From Planctomycetota bacterium (GTDB lineage Bacteria > Planctomycetota > UBA1135 > UBA2386): 64,000 nt of DNA. The DNA is taken from assembly GCA_028281765.1 (NCBI GenBank), contig JANQJF010000022.1, forward strand, positions 1 to 64,000, written 5' to 3'. The notes under the pieces are model-generated. The model did not search any database and was not told the DNA's origin. It was given only the letters and a program-made list of their open reading frames with translations. The translations under genes and the position numbers were made by a program. Within the stretch, counting starts at the first letter, position 1. Each line of letters opens with the position of its first letter. Of the stretch, positions 40,451 through 49,122 are shown one piece after another.

Positions 40451-42183
40451 CGGGCGTCCTCTTCGAGCGCGCGGTCGTGCAGCTCCAGCGCGGCGATCAG
40501 GTAGAGGCCGTGCCCGACGCGGATGCGGCCCCGGCGATGCAGGTCGAGCGCGTGGACGAGACCGTCCGCGTCGATCCAATCGCGATCCCGGGTGCGGCGA
40601 TCCAGCAGCACGTCCGCCAGGAAGTCGTCCTCCCGAATCCACCGATCGAGTGGGACTGCGAAGCCCGTCTTGCGCTGGTCCAAGAACCCGGGTGGAAGGC
40701 AGTCCGCGAACGCGTCCCGCAGCGCGCGCTTGCCGAGCACGCGGCGGGCGTTCGGCTCGAGGACGGCGTCACATCGAAGCACGGCCGGATCGAGAAACGG
40801 GCAGCGCCCCTCGACGCCTGCCGCGAGCGTGGCGACGTCGAGCTTCGGCAACAGGTCGCGTCGCAGGTAGTCGCGACGGTCCACGACGCGTGCCCGATCG
40901 AGGGATGACTGTTCGGCTGTCGCCGGCAGCGTCTCCGGCACCTCGAGCGTGTCGGAGACAACCAGGTCGAGGAAGCCGGGCGGCGCCACGTGGAGCAGCG
41001 CGTCGTACGGCACGAGCGCACGGAACGCGCGACGCAGGCGACTCCCGCGCGTCGTCGCGAACGGCCAGGGCGGCCGCAGCCAGCGACGGCCTCGCCGCGG
41101 TAGCCAGCGAGCGGCGCGGTGCCTGGCGTATCCCAGCAGCAGGTCGTCCGCGCCTTCGCCGGAGAGCATCACCCGCACGCCATCGGCGGCGGCCGCGCGC
41201 GCCACGGCGTGGGCGGCCAGGACCGAGGGATCCCCGAGTGGCGCGCCGACGTCGCGCGTCAGCTCGGGAAGCGCGCGAAGGATCGCGGCGTCGCCATCGA
41301 CTTCGCGGAGTTCGTGTCCGAGGTGTGCGGCGGCCGCGCGGGCGCGCTCCCGTTCGGCGCCGGGTTCACCGGCCGCGCAGAACTGATACGCCGGCAGGCC
41401 ACGGCCCTCGAGACACGCGGCGATGCACGCGCTGTCGATGCCACCGGACAGGGTGAGACCGACAGGCACCGTCGCGGTCGCGCACCGCTCGACGCCGAGT
41501 TCGAGCGCGTTGCGGAGTGACCGCGGGTCCTCGTGACGTGGCGAGCCGATGTGCTCGATCGCTTCCCCGGCCCGCACGCGGTACACCCCCGGATCGAGCT
41601 CGCGGATTCGGCAGCGGTCCGACTCGAAGTCCGAAAGGAAGAACCCGAACCGCAGGAGCCGTCCGCGTTCGACTGGCGCGAGGTCCACGTCCACGCCGAG
41701 CACCCGCAGCGCGTGTAGGGTCGATGCGAACGCGACGAGTCGTGCACCTTCGAAGGCCAGAAACAGCGGCTTCTCGCCCTCGGGATCCCGGCCGAGGAGC
41801 ACTTCGTCCGCGACCGGATCGACGATCGCGAACGCGTACGGCCCCGTCATGTCGCCGAGCCGCGTCGGGCCGCGGTCTTCGAGACGCAGCAGGAGCAGTT
41901 CGGCGTCGTTGCCGGTCTGCGCGCGCTCCGGGATCGTCGCGCGTTCCTCGGCGGCGGAGGTCACGGCCCCGTTGAACGCGACGACGCGACCCGTGCGCGG
42001 ACACGTGAGCGGCTGGGACGCATCGGGGTCGGAGATCGCGAGCCGCGCGACGCCGACCTGCCAGTCGTCGACGGACTCCAGGGCCAGCGAGTCAGGCCCG
42101 CGCCACGCGAGCGATTCGAGCGCCCGTTCGACGACCGAGGCATCGGGTTGCCAGCTCTTGCGTACGCCGAGGATCCCGCACAT
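40447..42183 (-). CDS. asnB: Asparagine synthase (glutamine-hydrolysing) family protein
   Basis: 578 residues. MCGILGVRKSW exposes Cys2 as the N-terminal nucleophile of the class II glutamine amidotransferase domain (about 2-200; WRGPDS, VAFNGAV and GNDAELLL motifs). The synthetase domain (about 220-560) has the PP-loop LSGGIDSA at about 243, and LSGEGADDLLLGYARHRAAR and DAVLEPNARRVLGKRALRDA. The usual reaction is Asp + Gln + ATP to Asn + Glu. Paralogues inside polysaccharide clusters often amidate sugar carboxylates instead, and this copy's coupling to a glycosyltransferase makes that possible; the symbol reflects family, not proven substrate. First gene of a three-gene operon. Confidence 0.85.
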   Translation of the reverse strand: MCGILGVRKSWQPDASVVERALESLAWRGPDSLALESVDDWQVGVARLAISDPDASQPLTCPRTGRVVAFNGAVTSAAEERATIPERAQTGNDAELLLLRLEDRGPTRLGDMTGPYAFAIVDPVADEVLLGRDPEGEKPLFLAFEGARLVAFASTLHALRVLGVDVDLAPVERGRLLRFGFFLSDFESDRCRIRELDPGVYRVRAGEAIEHIGSPRHEDPRSLRNALELGVERCATATVPVGLTLSGGIDSACIAACLEGRGLPAYQFCAAGEPGAERERARAAAAHLGHELREVDGDAAILRALPELTRDVGAPLGDPSVLAAHAVARAAAADGVRVMLSGEGADDLLLGYARHRAARWLPRRGRRWLRPPWPFATTRGSRLRRAFRALVPYDALLHVAPPGFLDLVVSDTLEVPETLPATAEQSSLDRARVVDRRDYLRRDLLPKLDVATLAAGVEGRCPFLDPAVLRCDAVLEPNARRVLGKRALRDAFADCLPPGFLDQRKTGFAVPLDRWIREDDFLADVLLDRRTRDRDWIDADGLVHALDLHRRGRIRVGHGLYLIAALELHDRALEEDAR

Positions 42184-42208
42184 CGCGGACGGCAGCGTAA
42201 CGCGCGGG

Positions 42209-42694
42209 TCAGCTCGGCAGAATGCTCAGCAGGTAGAGATGCCAGAACAGCAGGAGCGTGTAGCCGACCATCACGGTGGCCAGGCCGATCTTGGCGATGC
42301 GGAATCGCGACGTGAGCGTCAGGATCGCGACGCAGATCCCGATGCCGAAGCTCTTGACGAAGATGAACGGCCAGCAGCCCAGCTGAATGACGGCATCGAT
42401 GAACGGGTTCATCTCCTTACCGCCGAAGCTCAGAAGGTAGATCGTGAACCAAGCGTCGAGGAAGTTGAGCGCAGCCAAGCAGGTGACGACGCCGAAGAGG
42501 CCGGCGCCCCACTCGTCGACGAAGCAGGCGGTCGCCTCCTCGCCGCGTCGCGAGTCTCGGCGCTTGCCGCCGACGAACGTGTAGCGGGAGAGGATGGGCG
42601 TCGGGCGCCGTCTTCGATCCGTGGACTCGCGGCGTTCGATCGCTTCGCCGGTCAGCAAGACCTCGGCGAGCGGAAGCTGTTCCGAAACTGTCAC
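42209..42694 (-). CDS. DUF5658-like membrane protein
   Basis: About 161 residues from GTG 42694; longer starts would run into the divergent methyltransferase gene. An Arg-rich cytoplasmic N-terminus (ERRESTDRRRRPTP) precedes three hydrophobic segments: WGAGLFGVVTCLAALNFLDA, FIYLL/FVKSFGIGICVAIL and ATVMVGYTLLLFWHLYLLSI. The motif NFLDAWFTIYLLSFGGKEMN then PF is the signature of DUF5658 proteins, whose function is unknown. Located between the asnB-like operon and the divergent RlmI-type gene. Confidence 0.7.
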   Translation of the reverse strand: MTVSEQLPLAEVLLTGEAIERRESTDRRRRPTPILSRYTFVGGKRRDSRRGEEATACFVDEWGAGLFGVVTCLAALNFLDAWFTIYLLSFGGKEMNPFIDAVIQLGCWPFIFVKSFGIGICVAILTLTSRFRIAKIGLATVMVGYTLLLFWHLYLLSILPS

Positions 42695-42771
42695 GTGCAA
42701 GTCTATCCCGTTCCGGAGCCGCGAGCCGGATCGCAACCGGGCACCGAGCGCCGGGATTCCGATGCCATGGC

Positions 42772-43950
42772 TTGTTCGTCGAGCGGGATCCGGCCAAAAC
42801 ATGGCCCGACGTGCAGCTCAGCCTGAAGATCCGAGTCCACGGGCGCCATCCCTGGTTCTACCGGAAGATGGTCCGGAAGCCCTCCGAGCCGATCCCGGCC
42901 GGCAGCGCCGTACGGGTCGTCGACCGGGATCGAAAGTTCGTCGGGACCGGATTCTACAACCCGCGCACCGACCTCGCGCTGCGCATGCTCGACCGGAGCG
43001 AAGTCCGCGATCCGGAGAGGTTCCTCCGCGACAAGATCCGCGAGTCCGTGCGCTGGCGGCACGACGTGCTGCGGCTACCCGACGTCACGACCGGATATCG
43101 CCTGGTCCACAGCGAAGGCGACGGCTTCCCCGGCCTCGTGATCGACCGACTCGGAGACGCGATCGTCGCCCAGGTCTTCTCGCTCTGCATGATGCAGCGC
43201 ATCGAGCCGATCGGCGAAGCGCTACTCGAGGAGTTTCCGAAGGCGCGTCTGGTGCTGACTGTCGACGAACGTGCGCGGGATCTCGAGGGCTTCGACGCGC
43301 CGCCGCGGACCCGCCCGTTTGAGACGCAGCTCGAAGAGCACGGGATTCGCTACGCGGTGCGGCCCGGGCAGGACCACAAGACCGGGTTCTTCGCCGACCA
43401 GCGCGACAATCGCGCGCTCGTCCGCAGCGTCGCGAAGGGTCGCGCGGTGCTCGACCTCTGCTGCAACTCCGGCGGGTTCGCGCTCAACGCAGTCGCCGGC
43501 GGCGCCAAGTCGGTCCGCGGCTTCGATCTCGACGAGGTCATGGTCGAGCACGCGACCGCGAACGCGCGCCAGAATCGCCTCCGTGCCGAATTCGAACACG
43601 GCGATGCGTTCGACGTGTTGCGCCAGACCAAGCCGGGAGCCTACGACCTCATCGTGCTCGACCCGCCCAAGTGGATCCTCGGCAAGGAAGGCATCGAACC
43701 GGGCCTCCGCAAGTATCGCGACCTCAACCAGCTCGCGTTCCAGAAGCTGGCGCGAGGCGGCATCCTGGTGACGTGCTCGTGCTCGGGCGCGCTGAGCGAG
43801 CCGAAGTTTCTCGGGATGCTCGCGGACGCCGCGGCCGCGGCCGGCTGTGACGCCCGCACCCTGTTCACCGGCGGCGCCGGCCCGGATCACCCGGTGGCCC
43901 TCGCCTGTCCGCAAACGCGCTACCTCAAGGTGTGCGCGTTCGGAGTCTGA
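42772..43950 (+). CDS. rlmI: RlmI-type 23S rRNA cytosine-C5 methyltransferase
   Basis: 392 residues from TTG 42772 (GTG 42811 is an alternative). The N-terminal PUA domain (about 14-90) has the family opening LSLKIRVHGRHPWFYRKMV. A Rossmann-like SAM domain follows: VLDLCCNSGGFALNAVAGGA (motif I) and YDLIVLDPPKWILGKEG (motif IV, DPPK), then ILVTCSCSG with the conserved cysteines. The central segment KTGFFADQRDNR is diagnostic of the RlmI group (KTGFF.DQR.NR). In E. coli RlmI methylates C1962 of 23S rRNA. Length equals the family norm. Confidence 0.85.
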   Translation: MFVERDPAKTWPDVQLSLKIRVHGRHPWFYRKMVRKPSEPIPAGSAVRVVDRDRKFVGTGFYNPRTDLALRMLDRSEVRDPERFLRDKIRESVRWRHDVLRLPDVTTGYRLVHSEGDGFPGLVIDRLGDAIVAQVFSLCMMQRIEPIGEALLEEFPKARLVLTVDERARDLEGFDAPPRTRPFETQLEEHGIRYAVRPGQDHKTGFFADQRDNRALVRSVAKGRAVLDLCCNSGGFALNAVAGGAKSVRGFDLDEVMVEHATANARQNRLRAEFEHGDAFDVLRQTKPGAYDLIVLDPPKWILGKEGIEPGLRKYRDLNQLAFQKLARGGILVTCSCSGALSEPKFLGMLADAAAAAGCDARTLFTGGAGPDHPVALACPQTRYLKVCAFGV

Positions 43951-43952
43951 GG

Positions 43953-45035
43953 ATGATCGTCGTCGCCGTCTTCCTCGGGTTCTACACCGCGCCCTGGCTG
44001 ATCGCGTGCGTGATCGCGTGGATTGTCCAGCGCCTGCGCCGCCGTTCGGCGAAGACGTTCCTGAGACGTGCCGGTTGGCTGTGGCTGATCCTGCTCGCGC
44101 CCTACCTCTTCGGGGCCTTCCCGATGTTCGTGGGCTGGGTCGGCTCCCGAGTCGTTGGCACGCGGGGTTTCGAAGACGGCTACCGTGGTCCGATCGTCGA
44201 CCCGGAAGGCCATTGGATCGCGCCCCCTGATGAAGAACGCGAAGGGCGTCGCCCTCGCCCTGCCCTGGATCGCGGCAACACCGATCCGGTCTTCTTCGAA
44301 GCCGAGGACGGCGTGCGGATCCGCGGCTTCTACGTGCCTCCGGTCGGCGCGACCCGGCCCTCGACGGCATGGATCGTCGTGCACGGACTGTTCCGAAACG
44401 GCTACGAAGTCGAGCCCGTCGGACGCATGCTGCACGAGCTGGGTGCGCCGGTACTCCTCGTCGAACTGCGCAACCACGGCGGCAGTGGGCGCAGCCCTGC
44501 AACGTTCGGTCTGGCGGAGTCGCGCGATGTCGTGGCCGCCGCGAGGTGGCTGCACGAAGAGCACGGGTTCGAGCGAGTCGCCCTGTTCGGGGTCAGCCTC
44601 GGCTCGGCTTCGGTCGCGCTGGCGACGCCACGGTTGGCCGACAGACTCGCCGGCATCGTGCTCGACGCACCGATCGACGACCTCGAACGCGTCGCGAATC
44701 TGACGATCGAAGGTCGGTTCGGGCTGCCGTGGCCGCTCGCCGGACTCATCCTCGGCGCGCTCGAGTGGTGGTCCGACTTCGAGATGGAGGCGGTGTCGCC
44801 CATGCGGGAGTTGGCCTACCTCGAGCCGTCCGTCCCCGTGCTGTTGATCGGGGGCAGCGAAGACTTCCGGGTTCGCCCGGACGACGTCCGGGCACTGTTC
44901 GCAGGCCTGCCGACGCGTTCCACTCGGAAGTCGATGTGGATCTGCGACGGAGCCAGGCACGGCAAGGTCTGGCTGACCGAACCCGGCGAGTACGCGCGGC
45001 GGCTCGAGGGATTCCTCGAGCTGCTCGGTGACTGA
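43953..45035 (+). CDS. Membrane-anchored alpha/beta hydrolase
   Basis: 360 residues from ATG 43953, overlapping no other gene (GTG 43932 possible). Two hydrophobic segments (about 2-25 and 40-65) anchor it in the membrane. The soluble part is an alpha/beta hydrolase: oxyanion-side motif WIVVHGLFRNGYEVEPVGRM, LRNHGGSG, nucleophile elbow GVSLGSAS (Ser about 211), acid in IGGSEDFRVRPDD, and terminal His in GARHGKVW. The pattern resembles bacterial serine aminopeptidase/BEM46-like lipases or esterases; substrate unknown. It follows the RlmI gene by two bases, so it is co-transcribed. Confidence 0.85.
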   Translation: MIVVAVFLGFYTAPWLIACVIAWIVQRLRRRSAKTFLRRAGWLWLILLAPYLFGAFPMFVGWVGSRVVGTRGFEDGYRGPIVDPEGHWIAPPDEEREGRRPRPALDRGNTDPVFFEAEDGVRIRGFYVPPVGATRPSTAWIVVHGLFRNGYEVEPVGRMLHELGAPVLLVELRNHGGSGRSPATFGLAESRDVVAAARWLHEEHGFERVALFGVSLGSASVALATPRLADRLAGIVLDAPIDDLERVANLTIEGRFGLPWPLAGLILGALEWWSDFEMEAVSPMRELAYLEPSVPVLLIGGSEDFRVRPDDVRALFAGLPTRSTRKSMWICDGARHGKVWLTEPGEYARRLEGFLELLGD

Positions 45036-45040
45036 GTCGA

Positions 45041-47443
45041 TCAGCTGCCCGCGTCGCGCAGCTCGGCGCCGACCTCGCTCGCGCCGTCGCGGACGCGCCC
45101 GAGGAACTTCTCTTCGTCCTTGGCGCTCAGCGTGCGATCCATCGCGCCGAGCGTGACCGTGAAGTTCAGGCTCTTCTTGCCGTTCGGGACGCCCTCGCCC
45201 GTGTAGACCTCGAAGAGCTCGACCGAGCGGACGAGCTTCTTGCCGCACGTCCGCAGGAACTCGGCGATCGTGCCGACCTGCGTCGAGGTCTCGACGAGAA
45301 GCGCGACGTCGACGGGCTGCGGCGGATACGGCGAGATTGGGTCGTAGCGAAGATCCCGCCGCTCGGTGCGAAGCATCGCACGGATGTCGAGGGTCGCGAC
45401 GGCGGTCGTCAGCGGCAGCTTGAGTCGCTGTGCCACCTGCGGGTGCACCGCGCCGACGCAGCCGATCGGGTGCTCGCCGCGGTCGATCCGCACGGTCTTG
45501 CCGGGGTGCATCCACGACATCGTGGTGCCGAACGACTCGGTCATCGTTGCGGGAAACGCGACCCGCTCCAGCAGCGTCTCGACCGCCGAGCGGAGTTCCG
45601 CGTACGGGTGCGCGCCGCTGCGGCGCGTCCACGCGAACGCCACCTCGCGCACCTCGTGCGGGAGGCCGTCGCGATCGCGGGTCTCCGGGTGGTAGCCCCG
45701 GCCGTCTTCCATGAGGCGGATCTCGTCGTCGGCGTGCTGCTCGAGGTTGAGCACGAGCGACGCGAGGAGGCTCGGCGCGACGTGACGGCGCATCTTGGCG
45801 TTCTCGGGCGCGACCGGGTTCGTGACGATCGTGTGCGGAGACTCGCCGTCGCCACACGCCTCGACGATCGCGTCCGGGATGAAGCTGTAGTTGTAGACCT
45901 CGTGTGTGCCGAGATCGCTCGCGCCGACGCGCAGCATCTGACGCACGAGGTAGAGCTCGGGCTCGCGCGGCGGCGGCACGATCGCCGAGACCAACGGCTG
46001 CTCCGGAATGTTGTCGTACCGGAACATCCGGCCGACTTCTTCGATGAGGTCGTCTTCGATGCTGACGTCCTTGGTCGCGCGGAACGACGGCACGCCGACG
46101 TCGAAGTCAGCGCCGTCGCGCTGCACGTCGAACTCGAGGCTCTCGAGGATCTCCGTGACCTTCGGGTCGTCGATCTCGTGGCCGAGCTTCAGATCGAGGC
46201 GCTCGCGGCGCAAGCCGACGCGCTTGGGCTCGTAGCGCCATTCGGCTGGATCGACGATCGGCCCCGCGGCGCGTGCGCCCGGGCACAGCTCGCCGAGCAA
46301 TGTCAGGAAGCGATGAGCCGCGAGTTCGGCGTTGGCCGGGTCGAGCGACTTCTCGAAGCGCGCGCTCGAATCGGTGCGCAGGCCGAGCCGCGTGCTCGTG
46401 CGGCGGATCGTCGCGGGATGGAAGTTCGCCGACTCGAGGAACAGGTCGGTGGTGTCCTCGGCGACGGCCGAGTCCTCCCCACCCATGACCCCCGCGAGCG
46501 CGACAGGACGGTCCCCGGACGTGATGAGCAGGTCGCTGTCCTGCAGCTTGCGCTCCTGGCCGTCGAGCGTGTTCATCGTCTCGCCGGACTTCGCGAAGCG
46601 CACGCGGATGCCGCTGTCGTCGAGCTTGCGGAGGTCGAACGCGTGCATCGGCTGGCCGAGCTCGAGCATCACGAAGTTCGTGAGGTCGACGCTCAGATCG
46701 ATCGAGCGCTGGCCGACCGCGCTGAGCAAATAGCGCATCCAGTCCGGCGACGGCTGGATCTTCACGTCGCGGATCACGACGCCGAGGTAGCGCGGGCACG
46801 CGGCCGCATCATCGATGACGATGTCGAGCGACGGGCCATCCGTCGGGATCTTGACGGGGCGATCGATCTTCTTCGGCTTGCGGCCGTACATCGCGCCGAG
46901 CTCGCGCGCGATGCCGTAGTGCCCCCACAGGTCGGGACGGTGGTTGATCGACTTGTTGTCGATCTCGAGCACGTGGTCGAGGACGTCGACGTGGTCGACG
47001 AAGCGCTTGCCGATCTGTGCGTTTTCGTCGAGGACCAAGATGCCGTCGCTCTCGTCGGACAGACCCAGCTCGCTCTCCGAGCAGATCATGCCGAGCGACT
47101 CGAGCCCGCGGATCTTGGTCTTCTTGATCTTGAAGTTGCCGGGCAGCTTCTTGCCGGGCTGGATCACCGCGACCTTCTGGTCGGCGGCGACGTTGGGAGC
47201 GCCGCAGACGATCTGCCGCAGCTCGCCGTCACCGACGTCGACCTTGGTGACCGAGAGCTTGTCCGCGTCGGGGTGCTTCTCGCGTTCGACGACGTGCCCG
47301 ATCACGACGTCGTCGAGCTCGCCGCCGAAGACCTCTATGCCTTCGACCTCGGCCGTGCTCATCGTCAGGTCGTCGTGCACCTGCTCCGCAGTGATCCCGC
47401 TGAGATCGATGTAGCGCGACAGCCAGCGCATCGAGATCTTCAT
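45041..47443 (-). CDS. pheT: Phenylalanine--tRNA ligase beta subunit
   Basis: 800 residues, the usual length. Domains in order: OB-fold tRNA-binding domain (about 40-150: VIGHVVEREKHPDADKLSVT, QIVCGAPNV), B3/B4 editing domain (about 210-390), B5 domain (about 405-470), the catalytic-like core (FRYDNIPEQPL, GTHEVYNYSFIPD) and the C-terminal FDX-ACB anticodon-binding domain (about 700-800: SPYPPQPVDVALLVE, VRSVELFEVYTGEGVPNGKK SL). With PheS it forms the alpha2-beta2 enzyme that charges tRNA-Phe, and the B3/B4 domain hydrolyses mischarged Tyr-tRNA. ATG overlaps the pheS stop by four bases. It converges with the hydrolase gene, with five bases between the stop codons. Confidence 0.97.
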   Translation of the reverse strand: MKISMRWLSRYIDLSGITAEQVHDDLTMSTAEVEGIEVFGGELDDVVIGHVVEREKHPDADKLSVTKVDVGDGELRQIVCGAPNVAADQKVAVIQPGKKLPGNFKIKKTKIRGLESLGMICSESELGLSDESDGILVLDENAQIGKRFVDHVDVLDHVLEIDNKSINHRPDLWGHYGIARELGAMYGRKPKKIDRPVKIPTDGPSLDIVIDDAAACPRYLGVVIRDVKIQPSPDWMRYLLSAVGQRSIDLSVDLTNFVMLELGQPMHAFDLRKLDDSGIRVRFAKSGETMNTLDGQERKLQDSDLLITSGDRPVALAGVMGGEDSAVAEDTTDLFLESANFHPATIRRTSTRLGLRTDSSARFEKSLDPANAELAAHRFLTLLGELCPGARAAGPIVDPAEWRYEPKRVGLRRERLDLKLGHEIDDPKVTEILESLEFDVQRDGADFDVGVPSFRATKDVSIEDDLIEEVGRMFRYDNIPEQPLVSAIVPPPREPELYLVRQMLRVGASDLGTHEVYNYSFIPDAIVEACGDGESPHTIVTNPVAPENAKMRRHVAPSLLASLVLNLEQHADDEIRLMEDGRGYHPETRDRDGLPHEVREVAFAWTRRSGAHPYAELRSAVETLLERVAFPATMTESFGTTMSWMHPGKTVRIDRGEHPIGCVGAVHPQVAQRLKLPLTTAVATLDIRAMLRTERRDLRYDPISPYPPQPVDVALLVETSTQVGTIAEFLRTCGKKLVRSVELFEVYTGEGVPNGKKSLNFTVTLGAMDRTLSAKDEEKFLGRVRDGASEVGAELRDAGS

Positions 47444-48423
47444 CGGCCGACCTCCTCGAACTGGCGTAGGAAGCGCAGATCACCGCCGCTCAGCGTGCGG
47501 ATGTCGTCGATCCCGTAGCGCAGCATGACGACGCGCGTCAGGCCCATGCCGAACGCGAACCCGGTGTATTCCTCGGGGTCGATCCCGCCGGCCTGCAGCA
47601 CGCGCGGGTGGACCATGCCGCACGGCAGAATCTCCATCCAGCCGCGCTCGGTCTTCACGTCGAGCTCGAAGCCCGGCTCGACGAACGGAAAGAAGCCCGG
47701 GCGGCAGCGCACGACGAGGTCCCGGCGCAGGATCTCGCGCAGGCAGGTCTTCATCGTGTGCAGCAGGTTCGCGGTCGAGACGCCCTTGTCCACGACCAGG
47801 CCTTCCATCTGGTAGAAGGTGTGCTCGTGCGTCGCGTCGACCGTCTCCTGGCGGAAGCAGCGGCCGGGCACGATCACCTTCAACGGCGGCTTCATCCGCT
47901 GCATCGTGCGGATCTGCACCGGCGACGTGTGCGTGCGCAGCAGGTTGCCGTCGTCGAGCCAGAACGTGTCCTGCGAGTCGCGGGCCGGGTGATCGGCGGG
48001 GATGTTCAGCGCTTCGAAGTTGAAGAAGTCCGACTCGACTTCGGGGCCGTCCTGCCACGTGAAGCCCATCGACGTGAACAGGTCGACGAGCTCGTCGCGC
48101 ACGACGGTGATCGGATGCAGGGTGCCCCGCGAGTGCTTCGGACCCGGCTCGGTCGGGTCGAAGTCCGGCGCCGCGAGTTCGGCCGCGAGCGCCGCGTCGG
48201 CAAGCTCCTGCCTGCGCGCGTCGTAGGCCGCCTGGATCTCGGCCTTGAGCTGGTTCGCCGCACGGCCGGCGTCACGCCGCTCCTCTTTGGGGAGCTGGGC
48301 CACGCCCTTGACGAGCGCGGTGAGGTCGCCGCTCTTGCCGAACAGTTCTCCGTCGAGTTCCCGGAGTCGGGAATCGTCGGCCGCCGCGATCGCGGCGAGC
48401 CACTCGTCCTTTCGGTGGTCCAT
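47440..48423 (-). CDS. pheS: Phenylalanine--tRNA ligase alpha subunit
   Basis: 327 residues. An N-terminal coiled coil (about 1-90) binds tRNA. The class II catalytic core has motif 2 (GRCFRQETVDATHEHTFYQ) and motif 3 (GFAFGMGLTRVVMLRYGIDD). The family signature HP.T (TLHPITVVRDELVDLFTSMG) begins the core. Catalyses phenylalanine activation and transfer to tRNA. It lies 26 bases after rplT and overlaps pheT by ATGA, the classical rpmI-rplT-pheST order. Confidence 0.97.
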   Translation of the reverse strand: MDHRKDEWLAAIAAADDSRLRELDGELFGKSGDLTALVKGVAQLPKEERRDAGRAANQLKAEIQAAYDARRQELADAALAAELAAPDFDPTEPGPKHSRGTLHPITVVRDELVDLFTSMGFTWQDGPEVESDFFNFEALNIPADHPARDSQDTFWLDDGNLLRTHTSPVQIRTMQRMKPPLKVIVPGRCFRQETVDATHEHTFYQMEGLVVDKGVSTANLLHTMKTCLREILRRDLVVRCRPGFFPFVEPGFELDVKTERGWMEILPCGMVHPRVLQAGGIDPEEYTGFAFGMGLTRVVMLRYGIDDIRTLSGGDLRFLRQFEEVGR

Positions 48424-48449
48424 ACCGCGCCTCGCGCACTAGCGGCGGT

Positions 48450-48803
48450 CTATGCGATCGCGGCCTTCGCCTTCTCGCAGATCTGGGCGAACACTTCCGG
48501 CTCGTGAATCGCGAGCTCGGACAGCTCCTTGCGGTTCATCTCGATGCCGGCCTTCTTGATGCCGTTGATGAAACGGCTGTAGAGCATGCCGTTGAGTTCG
48601 GCGGCGGCGCTCAGACGAGTGATCCACAGGCGGCGGAAGTCGCGCTTTTTCCGGCGGCGGCCGGAGTAGGCGAATGCGTCCGCGCGGAGGGTCGACTCCT
48701 TCGCGTTGCGGAACAGCTTGCCGCGTGCGCCTCGGAATCCCTTGGCCCGCTTGAGAACGCGATTGCGACGCTGCCGCGTCGCGGCTCCATTCTTGACGCG
48801 CAT
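48450..48803 (-). CDS. rplT: 50S ribosomal protein L20
   Basis: 117 residues, the standard length. MRVKNGAATRQRRNRVLKRA and KGFRGARGKLFRNAKE are the highly basic rRNA-threading N-terminal extension; SRFINGIKKAGIEMNRKELS is the globular C-terminal signature. L20 is needed early in 50S assembly and in many bacteria represses its own operon by binding the mRNA leader. Four bases after rpmI. Confidence 0.98.
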   Translation of the reverse strand: MRVKNGAATRQRRNRVLKRAKGFRGARGKLFRNAKESTLRADAFAYSGRRRKKRDFRRLWITRLSAAAELNGMLYSRFINGIKKAGIEMNRKELSELAIHEPEVFAQICEKAKAAIA

Positions 48804-48807
48804 CGGA

Positions 48808-49005
48808 TCAGAACCCCTTCAGGCACATGGCCATGTTCTTGCCCATCTGGCCCGGAAGGACGGCAGCTTGGCGCAGGTGGCGCTTCCGCTTGCGGCTCCG
48901 GCGCACCATGATGTGCGACGTAAACGAGTGGTGCCGCTTGACTTTGCCGCTCTTCGTCAGCTTCATCCGCTTGACGACACCTTTCTTGGTCTTCTGCTTG
49001 GTCAT
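48808..49005 (-). CDS. rpmI: 50S ribosomal protein L35
   Basis: 65 residues. MTKQKTKKGVVKRMKLTKSG then KVKRHHSFTSHI is the L35 family signature, with the C-terminal LPGQMGKNMAMCL. An open frame continues far upstream, but the start is fixed at 49005 by family length and an AGG-containing ribosome binding site. First gene of rpmI-rplT-pheS-pheT in this genome; infC, which usually precedes it, is 6.3 kb away. Confidence 0.97.
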   Translation of the reverse strand: MTKQKTKKGVVKRMKLTKSGKVKRHHSFTSHIMVRRSRKRKRHLRQAAVLPGQMGKNMAMCLKGF

Positions 49006-49075
49006 GATCCTGCCAGACTGGAAGGCGCAGGAGGCTAGCGATTCGGGGGAGCGTGAGCAATAGCGCTTCAGGAAG

Positions 49076-49105
49076 GAATTTCGGCGCTTCGGAGGGGCCG
49101 AATTC
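49076..49105 (-). promoter_or_regulatory. Hairpin in the rpmI leader, candidate regulatory structure
   Basis: GAATTTCGGC (49076-49085) and GGCCGAATTC (49096-49105) pair nearly perfectly with one bulge, around a GC-rich loop. On the minus strand it lies about 70 bases upstream of the rpmI start, where ribosomal protein L20 binds leader RNA in other bacteria to repress the operon. No likeness to the known L20 site was established. It could also belong to the divergent gene at 49123. Confidence 0.3.
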
Positions 49106-49122
49106 AGCCTAGGATCCGGCCG

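Noticed and set aside
45443-47518. Long plus-strand open frame opposite pheT
   Set aside because: High-GC antisense shadow of a certain gene; Arg/Leu/Val-rich low-complexity product.
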